From positions 1 through 18,153 of the forward strand of contig CBDVBZ010000073.1 in assembly GCA_965372355.1 (NCBI GenBank): a DNA stretch of 18,153 nucleotides. The letters are read 5' to 3'. Below, in pieces: positions 8,148 to 15,662 of the stretch. The stretch's first letter is position 1, and each line of letters opens with the position of its first letter. Source of the stretch: CBDVBZ01 sp965372355. GTDB taxonomy: Bacteria; Krumholzibacteriota; Krumholzibacteriia; WVZY01. The position numbers and the translations under genes are program-made. The notes under the pieces were generated by a model. That model did no database searches. It saw only the letters and a list, made by a program, of their open reading frames with translations, and had not been told where the DNA came from.

Positions 8148-8270
8148 ATGCCCGGTGCGCTCGATCGTGCCGGGTTGCTCGTGCGCGAGAACGGGAAGCC
8201 GGCCAGACTCCGCTACTTGCTGAAGACCGAGACGCCCTGGGGGCACCGGGATCAGGTCCTGATCCGGTGA
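8148..8270 (+). CDS. 40-residue ORF coupled to the deacetylase gene
   Basis: An ATG at 8148 opens a 40-codon frame whose TGA overlaps the GTG start of the next gene (GTGA at 8267-8270), the usual sign of translational coupling. The product is basic with a well-mixed, coding-like composition (ends TETPWGHRDQVLIR) and no membrane segment. The frame is open for eight codons upstream of the ATG. It could be a real short gene, a leader peptide, or the surviving tail of a decayed gene. No family is recognised and the ribosome site is unclear. Confidence 0.35.
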   Translation: MPGALDRAGLLVRENGKPARLRYLLKTETPWGHRDQVLIR

Positions 8271-8998
8271 ATGGGACTCACGTGAGACGCATGATCTGGA
8301 TCATCATCACGCTCGTTATTGTTCTGTTTGCGATCGGTTTTCTTCAACTGACCTTTCGCCCTCCGTTTTGGGTTGTGCGGTCGCTTGCGAAACAAAACCC
8401 CGATGCGCTTTTCTACGTGAATACAAACGAGCGCGCCATCGCCCTCACGATAGACGATGCCCCTCACCCGGACGTGACACCTGGGATCCTCGAGGTCCTC
8501 CGCGAGCACGGGGCAACTGCGACATTTTTTGTCATCGGGTCGTATGCGGAGGAATATCCGGAGCTCGTCGATGCGATCCGCTCGGACGGTCACGAGTTGG
8601 GAAACCACATGTATCTCGACAGGATGAGCTCGGGGCTCAGTTCGGAGGAGTTCGTCGAGAAGCTCTTGCGAACGGACGAGCTGATTCGTCCCGGGGGATC
8701 GGTGAAGTGGTTTCGTCCGGGATCGGGAACGATCAACGATCGCGTTGTGCGGCTTGTCGAGGACAACGGATACCGGGTGTGTCTGGCCAGCGTCTACCCG
8801 ATGGATATCCGCGTGCCCGTGGATATCGCGAGCCGGCAGTTTCTGCACAACGCGCGCCCGGGCGCGATCCTCGTCCTGCACGACGGCTTACGCAAACGCC
8901 GGACAACCATACGCGTTTTGGAAAAGGTCCTGCCCGTGCTGAACGAGCGTGGATACCGCGTGCTTTCCGTCTCCGAGCTTGTGGATCTCGCGAAGTAG
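8267..8998 (+). CDS. Membrane-anchored polysaccharide deacetylase (NodB-like, CE4) family protein
   Basis: The protein has 243 residues from the GTG at 8267; starts at 8282 (GTG) or 8291 (ATG) are also possible. A single N-terminal membrane helix (about 9-28) is followed by a NodB domain on the outer side of the membrane. Motif 1 is LTIDDAPHPD (60-69) with the catalytic and metal Asp63-Asp64. Motif 2 is HELGNHMYLD (109-118), where the second metal His of the usual HxxxH is Asp118. Later motifs are FRPGSG (149-154) and ILVLHDG (201-207). CE4 enzymes remove acetyl groups from N-acetylglucosamine polymers such as peptidoglycan, chitin or exopolysaccharide. The His-to-Asp change at motif 2 marks an atypical subgroup, so the substrate may differ. 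It converges with the broken outer-membrane gene. Confidence 0.82.
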   Translation: MNGTHVRRMIWIIITLVIVLFAIGFLQLTFRPPFWVVRSLAKQNPDALFYVNTNERAIALTIDDAPHPDVTPGILEVLREHGATATFFVIGSYAEEYPELVDAIRSDGHELGNHMYLDRMSSGLSSEEFVEKLLRTDELIRPGGSVKWFRPGSGTINDRVVRLVEDNGYRVCLASVYPMDIRVPVDIASRQFLHNARPGAILVLHDGLRKRRTTIRVLEKVLPVLNERGYRVLSVSELVDLAK

Positions 8999-9027
8999 AC
9001 GGAACAGTCGTCGAGGCAACCGGTGCC

Positions 9028-9603
9028 CTAACCGCTAAACGTAAAGCCGAGCCCCAGACCGAAGGTGTGCACGGCCCCGTTCATGTAGTCGTTATCCACC
9101 AACCAGTTCAACGTGTAGTTGAAGTTGAGGAATGCACGTTCACCGACCGGGACAACAAACCCAACGGGGACGGCCAGAGCGAGCCCCGACATACCGTCGG
9201 TTCTCTGTTTGTTATCGGTGAGGTCCGTCGTATCGAGAAACGAGATGTAGACACCAACCGCGCCACCGACGTATCCCCGAAGATCTCCTTCACCAATCCA
9301 GTATCTCAGCAACAGATAGGCGGGCATCGATGAGACCCGTCGCTTTACCGGAACCCCCGCCTCGTTCTCCTGGCCTTCCATCACCGCGTAAGCGAGAGAA
9401 AGACCAAACGACATGTTGTCTCCCCGCATTCCTTCGAGGGTCAGCGCGAGGGCGGCCCCATCGATCAACTTGCCGGATTGCTCGCTTTTGCCGGCGGCGT
9501 ATGCGCCGGTACCGGTCAGTCAGAAACCGCTTTGACCCACGAGGGCGTGGGAATTCACGGCGAGAAGGACTAACATCGTGGTTGCGAGTAACGTTCGCAG
9601 CAT
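9028..9603 (-). pseudogene. Outer-membrane beta-barrel-like protein gene with an in-frame TGA
   Basis: Reading from an ATG at 9603 with AGAAAGGTG upstream gives a convincing signal peptide (MLRTLLATTMLVLLAVNSHA), then residues 21-27 and a TGA at codon 28 (9520-9522). The same frame continues without further stops to a TAG at 9028, 191 codons in all. The rest has alternating hydrophobic strands and turns (YVGGAVGVYISF, FLNFNYTLNWLVD, FGLGLGFTFSG) and ends in a typical barrel-like strand, so it is probably an outer-membrane or periplasm-facing barrel. A single TGG-to-TGA change would explain the break (SGF-W-LTGTGAY reads naturally). Translation of the downstream part alone would need a TTG at 9468 and would lose the export signal. 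It could be a young pseudogene, a sequencing error or a readthrough site. No specific family is recognised. Confidence 0.7.
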
Positions 9604-9814
9604 CGGTGCACCTTTCTTTTCAATGGTTGATGCGCATAGCCTAGCAGGGCCTGTGGGAAGCTACAAGCCGGCACGCAGTTCTTCGCCGGCGGGCAGATGG
9701 CCCCTGAAAGGGGGGGGCAAGCACCGGGGAATCTGGCGATTCAACTTCATGATAGTCAAATATACAGGTTATCTGGCCGGCGTGAGGTGAATTTGGCAGA
9801 TTGCCAGCTGGAGT

Positions 9815-9839
9815 TTGAGATGCCAGGATGGCATCTCAA
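9815..9839. repeat. 11-bp perfect inverted repeat (strong hairpin)
   Basis: TTGAGATGCCA and TGGCATCTCAA flank a GGA loop. The stem is perfect over eleven pairs. There is no T tract on either side, so it does not look like a standard terminator. Just upstream are TGGCA/TGCCA (9794-9806) and the palindrome CCAGCTGG (9804-9811), which repeat the same TGGCA core. Confidence 0.75.
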
Positions 9840-9966
9840 GAATCCAGATACGCACTCACCGGTCTGATAACGTCGGGGGACTGGCGATCAGGAGGTTCAG
9901 TATCCGGCCGTTCGGTCAGTCGGTCGGGCCACTCAACATTATGTATTGCAACCAGTCATCATGTTA

Positions 9967-9997
9967 TTGCATCTCCAAGTGTACCATATTATGGTAC
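9967..9997 (+). promoter_or_regulatory. Promoter and operator of the XRE/nucleotidyltransferase pair
   Basis: TTGCAT (9967-9972) and TATGGT (9990-9995) are 17 bases apart. A perfect palindrome, GTACCATA-T-TATGGTAC (9981-9997), covers the -10 box. This is the classic position for autorepression by the XRE-type protein encoded immediately downstream. The predicted transcript start (about 10002) is only a few bases before the GTG at 10008. Confidence 0.55.
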
Positions 9998-10007
9998 ATT
10001 GTGGGGT

Positions 10008-10376
10008 GTGAAACTGTCTTTGAAAAAAGTCGAGTCGTTCTGCAAACAACGGGACACGGGAATCGGGGACATGCTGCGTGAGGCGGGAGTCAGTCGCAAC
10101 GCGTTTTACACTCTGGCCCGCAAGAGGTCCGTTGTCCCCCAGTCCTTAATTCGTATTGCCAAGCACCTTGGTGTATCGGTGTCGGCACTGCTCGACGACA
10201 TCGTTGCGCCAACCGAGCGGATCAAATCCTTGCTAGCTGAAGCGACTCGGATCTCAAAACGACACAGAGATGTGGACCGCGATAATGTCAGACACACATT
10301 GCTGCTACTGGACGAAGAGCCGGCGGAACGTTTGAGGAGGGCACTACGACGTGGCAGACCCGTTAATATTCGGTGA
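10008..10376 (+). CDS. XRE-type helix-turn-helix regulator
   Basis: I chose the GTG at 10008, giving 122 residues, because the promoter and palindrome lie just before it and the open frame upstream has no domain. The helix-turn-helix covers about 10-63: MLREAGVSRNAFYTLARKRS and SLIRIAKHLGVSVSALLDD are the Cro/CI-like helices. The C-terminal half is charged and helical and ends RRALRRGRPVNIR. The last 26 bases overlap the start of the nucleotidyltransferase gene, so the two are translated from one message. The arrangement (small XRE protein first, enzyme second, palindrome on the -10) is that of an antitoxin-type repressor, which would bind its own promoter, perhaps with the partner. That role is inferred from layout. 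Confidence 0.8.
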   Translation: MKLSLKKVESFCKQRDTGIGDMLREAGVSRNAFYTLARKRSVVPQSLIRIAKHLGVSVSALLDDIVAPTERIKSLLAEATRISKRHRDVDRDNVRHTLLLLDEEPAERLRRALRRGRPVNIR

Positions 10377-10827
10377 TCGAGAGATTGAGTTCTTGAAGGA
10401 ACTCGCTCGCCACAAAGTTGACTTCATGATCGTAGGACTTTCCGCCGCCGCCCTGCAGGGTGCTCCCGTCGTTACGCAGGGCATCGACCTGTGGTTCCGC
10501 GACCTGCCAGACCCAGCGATCGAAAGAGCCTTGAAGGCGGTCGGTGGCGCCTACGTTCCTCCCATGTTGGGTCATCCCCCCATGTTCGCGGGAGGAGGGA
10601 CGGAATTGTTCGACATCGTTCTCAATATGGATGGACTTGGCGAGTTTGAGGACGAGCGCGAACACACGATCAAGATACGGTTTGGCCGCACCAAAGTTCT
10701 CGTATTAAAGCTGGAACGGATCATCGCCAGCAAGAAAGCGGCAGGGCGTGACAAGGACAAGCTCAGCCTGAAAGTTCTATCCGACGCTCTGAAGGTGATT
10801 CAGGAACGCGAGCAATCGGAGTCCTGA
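10351..10827 (+). CDS. Nucleotidyltransferase-like protein (MNT/AbiEii type), probably degenerate site
   Basis: This 158-residue protein starts at a GTG with GAGGAGG ten bases upstream, inside the regulator gene. The pol-beta fold signature is visible: VDFMIVGLSAAALQGAPVVTQGIDLWF (23-49) matches the family pattern of G-AA-G-T-D-DLWF, and KLERIIASKKAAGRDKDK (120-137) matches the C-terminal helix of AbiEii-like and DUF6036-type proteins. The first carboxylate of the expected D-x-D pair reads Gly44 (TQGID) with only Asp46 kept; Asp88 (ELFDIVLNMD) may be the third. So it may be inactive as a nucleotidyltransferase or use a different metal site. With the XRE partner it resembles toxin-antitoxin pairs in which a nucleotidyltransferase modifies tRNA or an ATPase. 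Activity is not predicted with confidence. Confidence 0.75.
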   Translation: MADPLIFGDREIEFLKELARHKVDFMIVGLSAAALQGAPVVTQGIDLWFRDLPDPAIERALKAVGGAYVPPMLGHPPMFAGGGTELFDIVLNMDGLGEFEDEREHTIKIRFGRTKVLVLKLERIIASKKAAGRDKDKLSLKVLSDALKVIQEREQSES

Positions 10828-10924
10828 ATCGGTCTGCGACGCTGATGACATTCCTGTAAGTGGAGAAACGGCAGGCGACAGGACCCTTGGGGTGGCCTTC
10901 AGCCCGACCAAAATGAGGTGGATC

Positions 10925-10969
10925 GTAAAATAGTCTTGACTATTCTACGATATCGCTAATAATGGTCAA
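10925..10969 (+). promoter_or_regulatory. Promoter with three operator-like half-sites for the ATPase
   Basis: TTGACT (10936-10941) and AATAAT (10958-10963), 16 bases apart, give a good promoter. The same bases form repeated half-sites: GTAAAATAGTC and GACTATTCTAC (10925-10948, one mismatch over 11-bp arms, TT centre), and TTGACTATT pairs again with AATGGTCAA (10961-10969, one mismatch). Three copies of one element thus surround the promoter. Transcription would start near 10970, two bases from the ATG, so the message may be leaderless; no ribosome site is seen. Confidence 0.5.
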
Positions 10970-10971
10970 GT

Positions 10972-12180
10972 ATGAAGGCTAAGAAGCGTATCTATGACAC
11001 CCTGTTGGCCGAACATCTGGCGAAGCACCGGCAGATGGCTCTTGTCACCGGTCCACGCCAGGTCGGTAAGACCACGACCTGCCAGAACCATGCAGACACC
11101 TATGCCAACTGGGACAACGTCGACGACCGTGAGCAGATTCTGGCAGGCCCGGCGAGCCTGGTCGAACGGCTCAAACTGAACCGGTTGTCGAAAACCACCC
11201 CTGCGGTTCTCTTCGACGAACTTCACAAGTATCCTCGGTGGAAGCAGTTTCTAAAGGGGTTCTTTGACACCTATGCCGATCAGGTCAAGATCATCGTCAC
11301 GGGCAGTAGTCGTTTGGATGTCTATCGTCGCGGTGGCGACAGCCTGATGGGCCGTTACTTCCTCTATCGGATGCACCCATTCTCCATTGCCGAAACGCTC
11401 AACAAGGACCTTCCCGACTCGAAGCGAATCGTTCGCCCGCCCAAGAAGGTCAGGGTGGCCGACTTCGACGCTCTCTGGAAACACGGAGGCTACCCGGAGC
11501 CGTTTCTGAAGCGCGACATACGTTTCAGCCGTCGATGGCAGTCGCTACGACTCGAACAGCTTGTGAGGGAAGACATCCGGGATCTGACGCAGATCCAGCA
11601 AATCGGACAACTAGAAACGTTGGTCAGACTCCTGGCCAATCGGTCGGCGCACCAGCTCGTCTATGGCAATCTGGCGGAGGACGTGCGCGTTTCCGTCGAC
11701 ACTGTCCGTCGATGGGTCGACGTCCTGCGCAACCTGCATCTCGGTTTTCTGATCAGGCCGTGGTTCAAGAATGTCTCCCGGTCGTTGCGGAAGGAACCCA
11801 AGTGGTTGCTGAGGGACTGGGCCGCCATCAAAGACGCGGGGGACAGGGCGGAAACATTTGTGGGGTGCCATCTCTTCAAGGCCGTGGACGGTTGGAACGA
11901 CATGGGCCTGGGTAAGTTCGAACTTGGTTACCTGCGTGACAAGGAAAGGCGCGAGGTCGACTTTGTGGTGGCTCGCGATGGCAGCCCCTGGTTCCTTGTC
12001 GAAGTCAAGCATCGTGATGAATCACTCAGCGGAACACTCAAGTACTACCAGAAACAGGTCAAAGTTCCATTCGCTTTTCAGGTGGTCATCGATGCCGAAT
12101 ACATCGATGCGGATTGCTTTGCCAAACCACGGGGTCCAATAGTGGTTCCGGCCAAGACATTCCTGTCTCAGCTTCTATAA
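10972..12180 (+). CDS. AAA+ ATPase with DUF4143-type C-terminal domain
   Basis: The 402-residue protein has the layout of the common AAA_14/DUF4143 ATPases. Walker A is GPRQVGKTT (27-35), Walker B is VLFDE (79-83) followed by HKYPRWKQFLKGFFD, and the sensor strand is IIVTGSSRLD (107-116). GRYFLYRMHPFSIAE (127-141) is the family-specific arginine-rich strand. The C-terminal half has a winged-helix-like part (SVDTVRRWVDVLRNLHLGFLIRP) and ends with the PD-(D/E)XK-like core RREVDFVV plus FLVEVKH. These proteins are frequent in accessory regions, and their role is largely unknown; defence, toxin-like and DNA-processing roles have been suggested. It follows the XRE/nucleotidyltransferase pair by 144 bases with its own promoter. 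The family call is firm; the function is not. Confidence 0.9.
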   Translation: MKAKKRIYDTLLAEHLAKHRQMALVTGPRQVGKTTTCQNHADTYANWDNVDDREQILAGPASLVERLKLNRLSKTTPAVLFDELHKYPRWKQFLKGFFDTYADQVKIIVTGSSRLDVYRRGGDSLMGRYFLYRMHPFSIAETLNKDLPDSKRIVRPPKKVRVADFDALWKHGGYPEPFLKRDIRFSRRWQSLRLEQLVREDIRDLTQIQQIGQLETLVRLLANRSAHQLVYGNLAEDVRVSVDTVRRWVDVLRNLHLGFLIRPWFKNVSRSLRKEPKWLLRDWAAIKDAGDRAETFVGCHLFKAVDGWNDMGLGKFELGYLRDKERREVDFVVARDGSPWFLVEVKHRDESLSGTLKYYQKQVKVPFAFQVVIDAEYIDADCFAKPRGPIVVPAKTFLSQLL

Positions 12181-12236
12181 GCTGCAGCTCGGAGTTCGCC
12201 CCGATATTCGTTCTCCGTCGGGCAGGGCGCTCTTGC

Positions 12237-14183
12237 CTATCCCAGACCCAGCCGCTTCTTGACCAGATTCTCAATGCCGCCGGCGATCACCAGTGACTGC
12301 GGTACCGACCCCAACGGCTTAAAACGAAACGTCTCGCCCTGGTAGTCAGCGGTGCCGTTCGCAAAATTGATATCAAGCGTATCACCGGGAATGACCGTCA
12401 GTGCGCCCGCGTCGATTTCTTTTTTGAGGCTCTCCTTGAGCTTTGTTACGAGCGCCGGACAATCGATACAGATAAAGCCGTTGTTATACGCGTTTCTCAA
12501 GTAGGTCTGCGAGAAGCTGCCCGCAATGACGAGCGCGATGCCTTTGAACTTGAGTGCCGTTGCCGCTTGTTCGCGGCTCGACCCGGTGCCGAAGTTCCAG
12601 CCACCGACGAGTACGTCTCCCTCTTGCGTCTTTCCCCCAAACTCGGGGTCGTAGTTCTCCATGACGACGGCGGCCATCTGCTCGGGTGTCATATCATCGC
12701 GGTACGTGTAGTCCTTGCCATAGATGCCGTCGGTGTTGAGGTTGTCCTGCGGTGCAAAGACCAGACGTCCGGTGATCTTCTCCGGAAACCCTTTCTGGAT
12801 CTCAACCGTCTCATCGCTCCCGGCCGCTGCTGCGACTTCGTCGAACTTGCGGTCGGGTTTCTGGCCGTCTGACTTCTGTGGGCCCTTGATGTAACCCGCA
12901 ACCGCAGAGGCTGCTACGACCTCGGGGCTACCCAGATAGGCCTGCGCGTCACGCGAGCCCATCCGTCCCTTGAAGTTACGGTTGGTGGCGGAGATGCCCA
13001 CCTCACCCGCTTCGAGTAAGCCCACACCCAGGCCGATACAGGGTCCGCAGCCGGGCGGGAGCGGATGCGCACCGGCGGTGACGAGAGTATTCCAGGCGCC
13101 GGATTTCTCGGCGGCGTCCTGGATCTCCTGGCTCGCCGCGGCGACATAGAACTCGACACCGTCGTGGACCTTCTGGCCCTTGATGACACGCGCCGCCGCT
13201 TCGATATCCTCGAGGCGGCTGTTGACGCACGAGACGAGGTAGGCCTTGTTGACGGCAATCTTCTTTGCTTCCATGTCGGCGAGCGAGGTCATCACCTGCA
13301 CGGTATCCGGTCCGGAGACATGGGGGCTCACCTGACCGAGATCGAACGTGATACATCCCGCATAGGTCGCATCGGCATCGGGCGCCGGTGGGTCGCTTTC
13401 CCATTGCGCGATGGCCTCGCCGGAAAGCCGCTTCACACCCTGGCCTTCGAGCACCTTCTGCCGCTCTCGCAAATACGCGATCGTCACATCATCGACAGGG
13501 AACCACCCCACAAGCGCGCCCCACTCAGTCGTCATGTTCGAGATCGTCATACGCTGATCCATCGACAGACCCGCGACACCGGGGCCGCTAAACTCGACGA
13601 CGGCGTTCAAGACCTCGCCCTGGTTATAAAGACCACACAGCGTGAGAATGACATCCTTGCCGGTGACGCCTTCTCGCAGCTTGCCCTCCAGGACCACCTG
13701 GATGGTTCTCGGTATCTGCCACCAGAACTCTCCCGTCGCCCAGATGGCGGCGGCGTCGGTGCGGACCACCGGTGTGCCGAGCGCGCCGAGCGCGCCATAC
13801 ATGTTCGAGTGCGAGTCGGAGCCCACGACGAGCGCTCCGGGCAAGGCGTAACCCATAGACACGATCACCTGATGACTGATCCCCGTGCCCGGGGGATAGA
13901 AATCCACGCCGTGTTCTTTGGCGAAGGCTTCGATCGTTTTATACTTGTTGAGGTTTGCCTCCGATGTGTTCTGGATGTCGTGATCCATCGGCCACACCGG
14001 CTGGCGCGGGTCCTTGATGGCCGTCGCGCCGATCGCCTGGAATTTCTTCATTACGGCCGCCGTGTTATCGTGCGTCATCACGTGCCGCGGCTTGAGCGAT
14101 ACCACGTCACCGGTTTGCAACGGCCGGTTGGGCCCTTCCGTCATGTGCGCCTGGGCGATCTTTTCCGCTATCGTCTGTCCCAT
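12237..14183 (-). CDS. Aconitase-superfamily hydratase (aconitase/homoaconitase-like, fused)
   Basis: The single 648-residue chain joins the large (LeuC-like) and small (LeuD-like swivel) parts. The three [4Fe-4S] ligands are present: Cys319 (SCVNSR) and Cys379/Cys382 (GCGPCIG). Substrate-binding motifs are GSDSHSNMYGALG (121-133) and, in the swivel domain, NFGTGSSREQAA (530-541). Length and the GGWNFGTGSSREQAATALKFKGI segment resemble fungal-type homoaconitases and their bacterial relatives more than AcnA (about 890) or AcnB (about 860). It catalyses reversible dehydration and rehydration of a hydroxy-tricarboxylic or hydroxy-dicarboxylic acid; the exact substrate (citrate, 2-methylcitrate, homocitrate or isopropylmalate) is undecided. 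The start follows GGGGGAGGG, 13 bases after the MmgE/PrpD stop, so the two are co-translated from one message. It ends 57 bases from the ATPase gene, converging on it. Confidence 0.88.
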   Translation of the reverse strand: MGQTIAEKIAQAHMTEGPNRPLQTGDVVSLKPRHVMTHDNTAAVMKKFQAIGATAIKDPRQPVWPMDHDIQNTSEANLNKYKTIEAFAKEHGVDFYPPGTGISHQVIVSMGYALPGALVVGSDSHSNMYGALGALGTPVVRTDAAAIWATGEFWWQIPRTIQVVLEGKLREGVTGKDVILTLCGLYNQGEVLNAVVEFSGPGVAGLSMDQRMTISNMTTEWGALVGWFPVDDVTIAYLRERQKVLEGQGVKRLSGEAIAQWESDPPAPDADATYAGCITFDLGQVSPHVSGPDTVQVMTSLADMEAKKIAVNKAYLVSCVNSRLEDIEAAARVIKGQKVHDGVEFYVAAASQEIQDAAEKSGAWNTLVTAGAHPLPPGCGPCIGLGVGLLEAGEVGISATNRNFKGRMGSRDAQAYLGSPEVVAASAVAGYIKGPQKSDGQKPDRKFDEVAAAAGSDETVEIQKGFPEKITGRLVFAPQDNLNTDGIYGKDYTYRDDMTPEQMAAVVMENYDPEFGGKTQEGDVLVGGWNFGTGSSREQAATALKFKGIALVIAGSFSQTYLRNAYNNGFICIDCPALVTKLKESLKKEIDAGALTVIPGDTLDINFANGTADYQGETFRFKPLGSVPQSLVIAGGIENLVKKRLGLG

Positions 14184-14196
14184 TCGAACCCTCCCC

Positions 14197-15573
14197 CTAT
14201 TTGTCGGCCTTACACAGATCCATGAGACCTGAGATTGAATCCAGTTTGTCGAGATCCCAAACCGCGTCTTTTATACGCTTTCTCGCATCATCCGAGAAGA
14301 TGGGTGAGGCGAGCGCATCGAACTTCGTCTCCACTTCCGCGTCGGTGAGCGGGTTGCGCGGGTCGCCCTTCGGATAGTCGAGCTGCTTGGTGAATTCCTT
14401 GCCTTCGGTCGTCTTGATCGTAACGATGACACGCTGGAGCTCGGGAAAGAGCTTTTCGATCTCCGGATCCGCGACGACTTCCACCTTGTTGAGCTGCGCG
14501 CGGATGTCATCGCTCATGATACGCTCCGCCTCGAACTGCGCGGGTGTGACCTGTTTGTCCACGAGTGCGGCGGCGATGACATAGGGCAGGCTGTGGTCAG
14601 CTGTTTCCTTGGACCGCGGGTCGTATTTGGACGGATCGGCGAGAATATCGGCGGCGCGCGCCAGCGAGCGGATATGGACCTTCTCTACATTGTTATGCGA
14701 AAGGTCATTTTCGCGCATTAGATCGAGGGTGGCTGATATCGGTGCGTGTGTAAGGGCTTCTGTTGGAAACGCCTTCATCCCGCAGCGCTCGATACGCCAC
14801 GAGTCACCGAGGCCGTCGACGAGAACGTCGAGCTTCCAGTCGGGGCCAAAGCAGTGAACCATGCCTTCCTTGCCGTCGATGATGTGCTCGGGCCCGGTGT
14901 ACCCCTCCTCGGCGAGAAGGGCAGCGAGCACGCCGCTCTGTGTCGCCATCGGATCGACGGTGTTCTTCATCATCGTAAGCTTGCCGGCCGTCACAGCGCC
15001 GTAGCTTGCGTGACGCGATGCGGAAATGCCGATCGCGTGCTGGATCTTTTCCCACGGCAGACGGAGCATCCAACCCGCCACGATGGGGGAGGCGAATGCG
15101 GTCAGTGTCGCGTGATGCCAGCCGCGTTCCCGAATCCCCGGGAACGCCGCTTCGCAAAGACGCATCTCGAACTCGTGCCCGAGAATGATGCCGACGATCA
15201 GATCCTTGCCGCCGAGCCCCTGGCGCTCGCCGCATGCGATGGCGGCCGGGATGATGTCGGTCGGATGGGACGGGTCCTGCTGCCAGTAGATGTCGTTGTA
15301 GTCCATGACGCGGATCATGAGCGCGTTGGCGAGCGATGCGGTCACCGGATCGGTCTTCTTGCCGTTGCCGATGATCGTCGCCTTGCCGCTGCCGCCGATC
15401 TCGTCGAGGACCTTGAGCGCGATGCGTGCGTCTTCCTGTTTGTATCCGCCGAAGGCGCACCCGAGTGAATCGAGCAGATAGCGACGCGCCTCATGAATCG
15501 CCTTGTCACCGAGATCTTCGTATTTGAGTTCCGCGGCCCACTGGGCCATCTTGGCTGTGATTGTCTCTGGCAT
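14197..15573 (-). CDS. MmgE/PrpD family protein
   Basis: The 458-residue cytosolic enzyme belongs to the family of 2-methylcitrate dehydratase (PrpD) and cis-aconitate decarboxylase. Visible family motifs are LLDSLGCAFGG (33-43), RVMDYNDIYWQQDPSHPTD (88-106) with the conserved Asp91 and His103, GWHHATLTAF (151-160) and AGKLTMMKN (196-204). The later KEGMVHCFG and ERCGMKAFPTEALTHAPI are also typical, the last being the C-terminal lid. The start follows GGAGGGA. It lies directly upstream of the aconitase-like gene. In the methylcitrate cycle PrpD dehydrates 2-methylcitrate and an aconitase rehydrates the product, so the pair could act in propionate breakdown, but no methylcitrate synthase or lyase is in this window. 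Itaconate or another tricarboxylate pathway is an alternative. Confidence 0.88.
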   Translation of the reverse strand: MPETITAKMAQWAAELKYEDLGDKAIHEARRYLLDSLGCAFGGYKQEDARIALKVLDEIGGSGKATIIGNGKKTDPVTASLANALMIRVMDYNDIYWQQDPSHPTDIIPAAIACGERQGLGGKDLIVGIILGHEFEMRLCEAAFPGIRERGWHHATLTAFASPIVAGWMLRLPWEKIQHAIGISASRHASYGAVTAGKLTMMKNTVDPMATQSGVLAALLAEEGYTGPEHIIDGKEGMVHCFGPDWKLDVLVDGLGDSWRIERCGMKAFPTEALTHAPISATLDLMRENDLSHNNVEKVHIRSLARAADILADPSKYDPRSKETADHSLPYVIAAALVDKQVTPAQFEAERIMSDDIRAQLNKVEVVADPEIEKLFPELQRVIVTIKTTEGKEFTKQLDYPKGDPRNPLTDAEVETKFDALASPIFSDDARKRIKDAVWDLDKLDSISGLMDLCKADK

Positions 15574-15662
15574 TGGTATTCCCTCCGGGATTATGTCATT
15601 GCTCGTTTTGAATCCTGACCTGTACGAGATGTTCGAACCCGCGCAGGTACGGCGTGTCTATG

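Larger units (their letters stand above)
9604..10007. other. Palindrome-rich spacer before the XRE/nucleotidyltransferase pair
   Basis: About 400 bases without a supportable gene. The frame of the downstream regulator stays open back to 9828, but that extension is low in structure and has no ribosome site. The spacer carries several inverted repeats, listed separately or in the findings: 9729-9742, 9794-9806, 9804-9811, 9815-9839 and 9981-9997. Confidence 0.5.

Noticed and set aside
9028..9603. Selenoprotein reading of the in-frame TGA
   Set aside because: Barrel-like exported proteins are not a known selenoprotein class and Trp fits the site better; no SECIS element was evident by eye.
15601..15662. 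tRNA-like GGGTTCGAA on the minus strand
   Set aside because: The flanks do not form a T-arm stem and no acceptor or anticodon arms are present.
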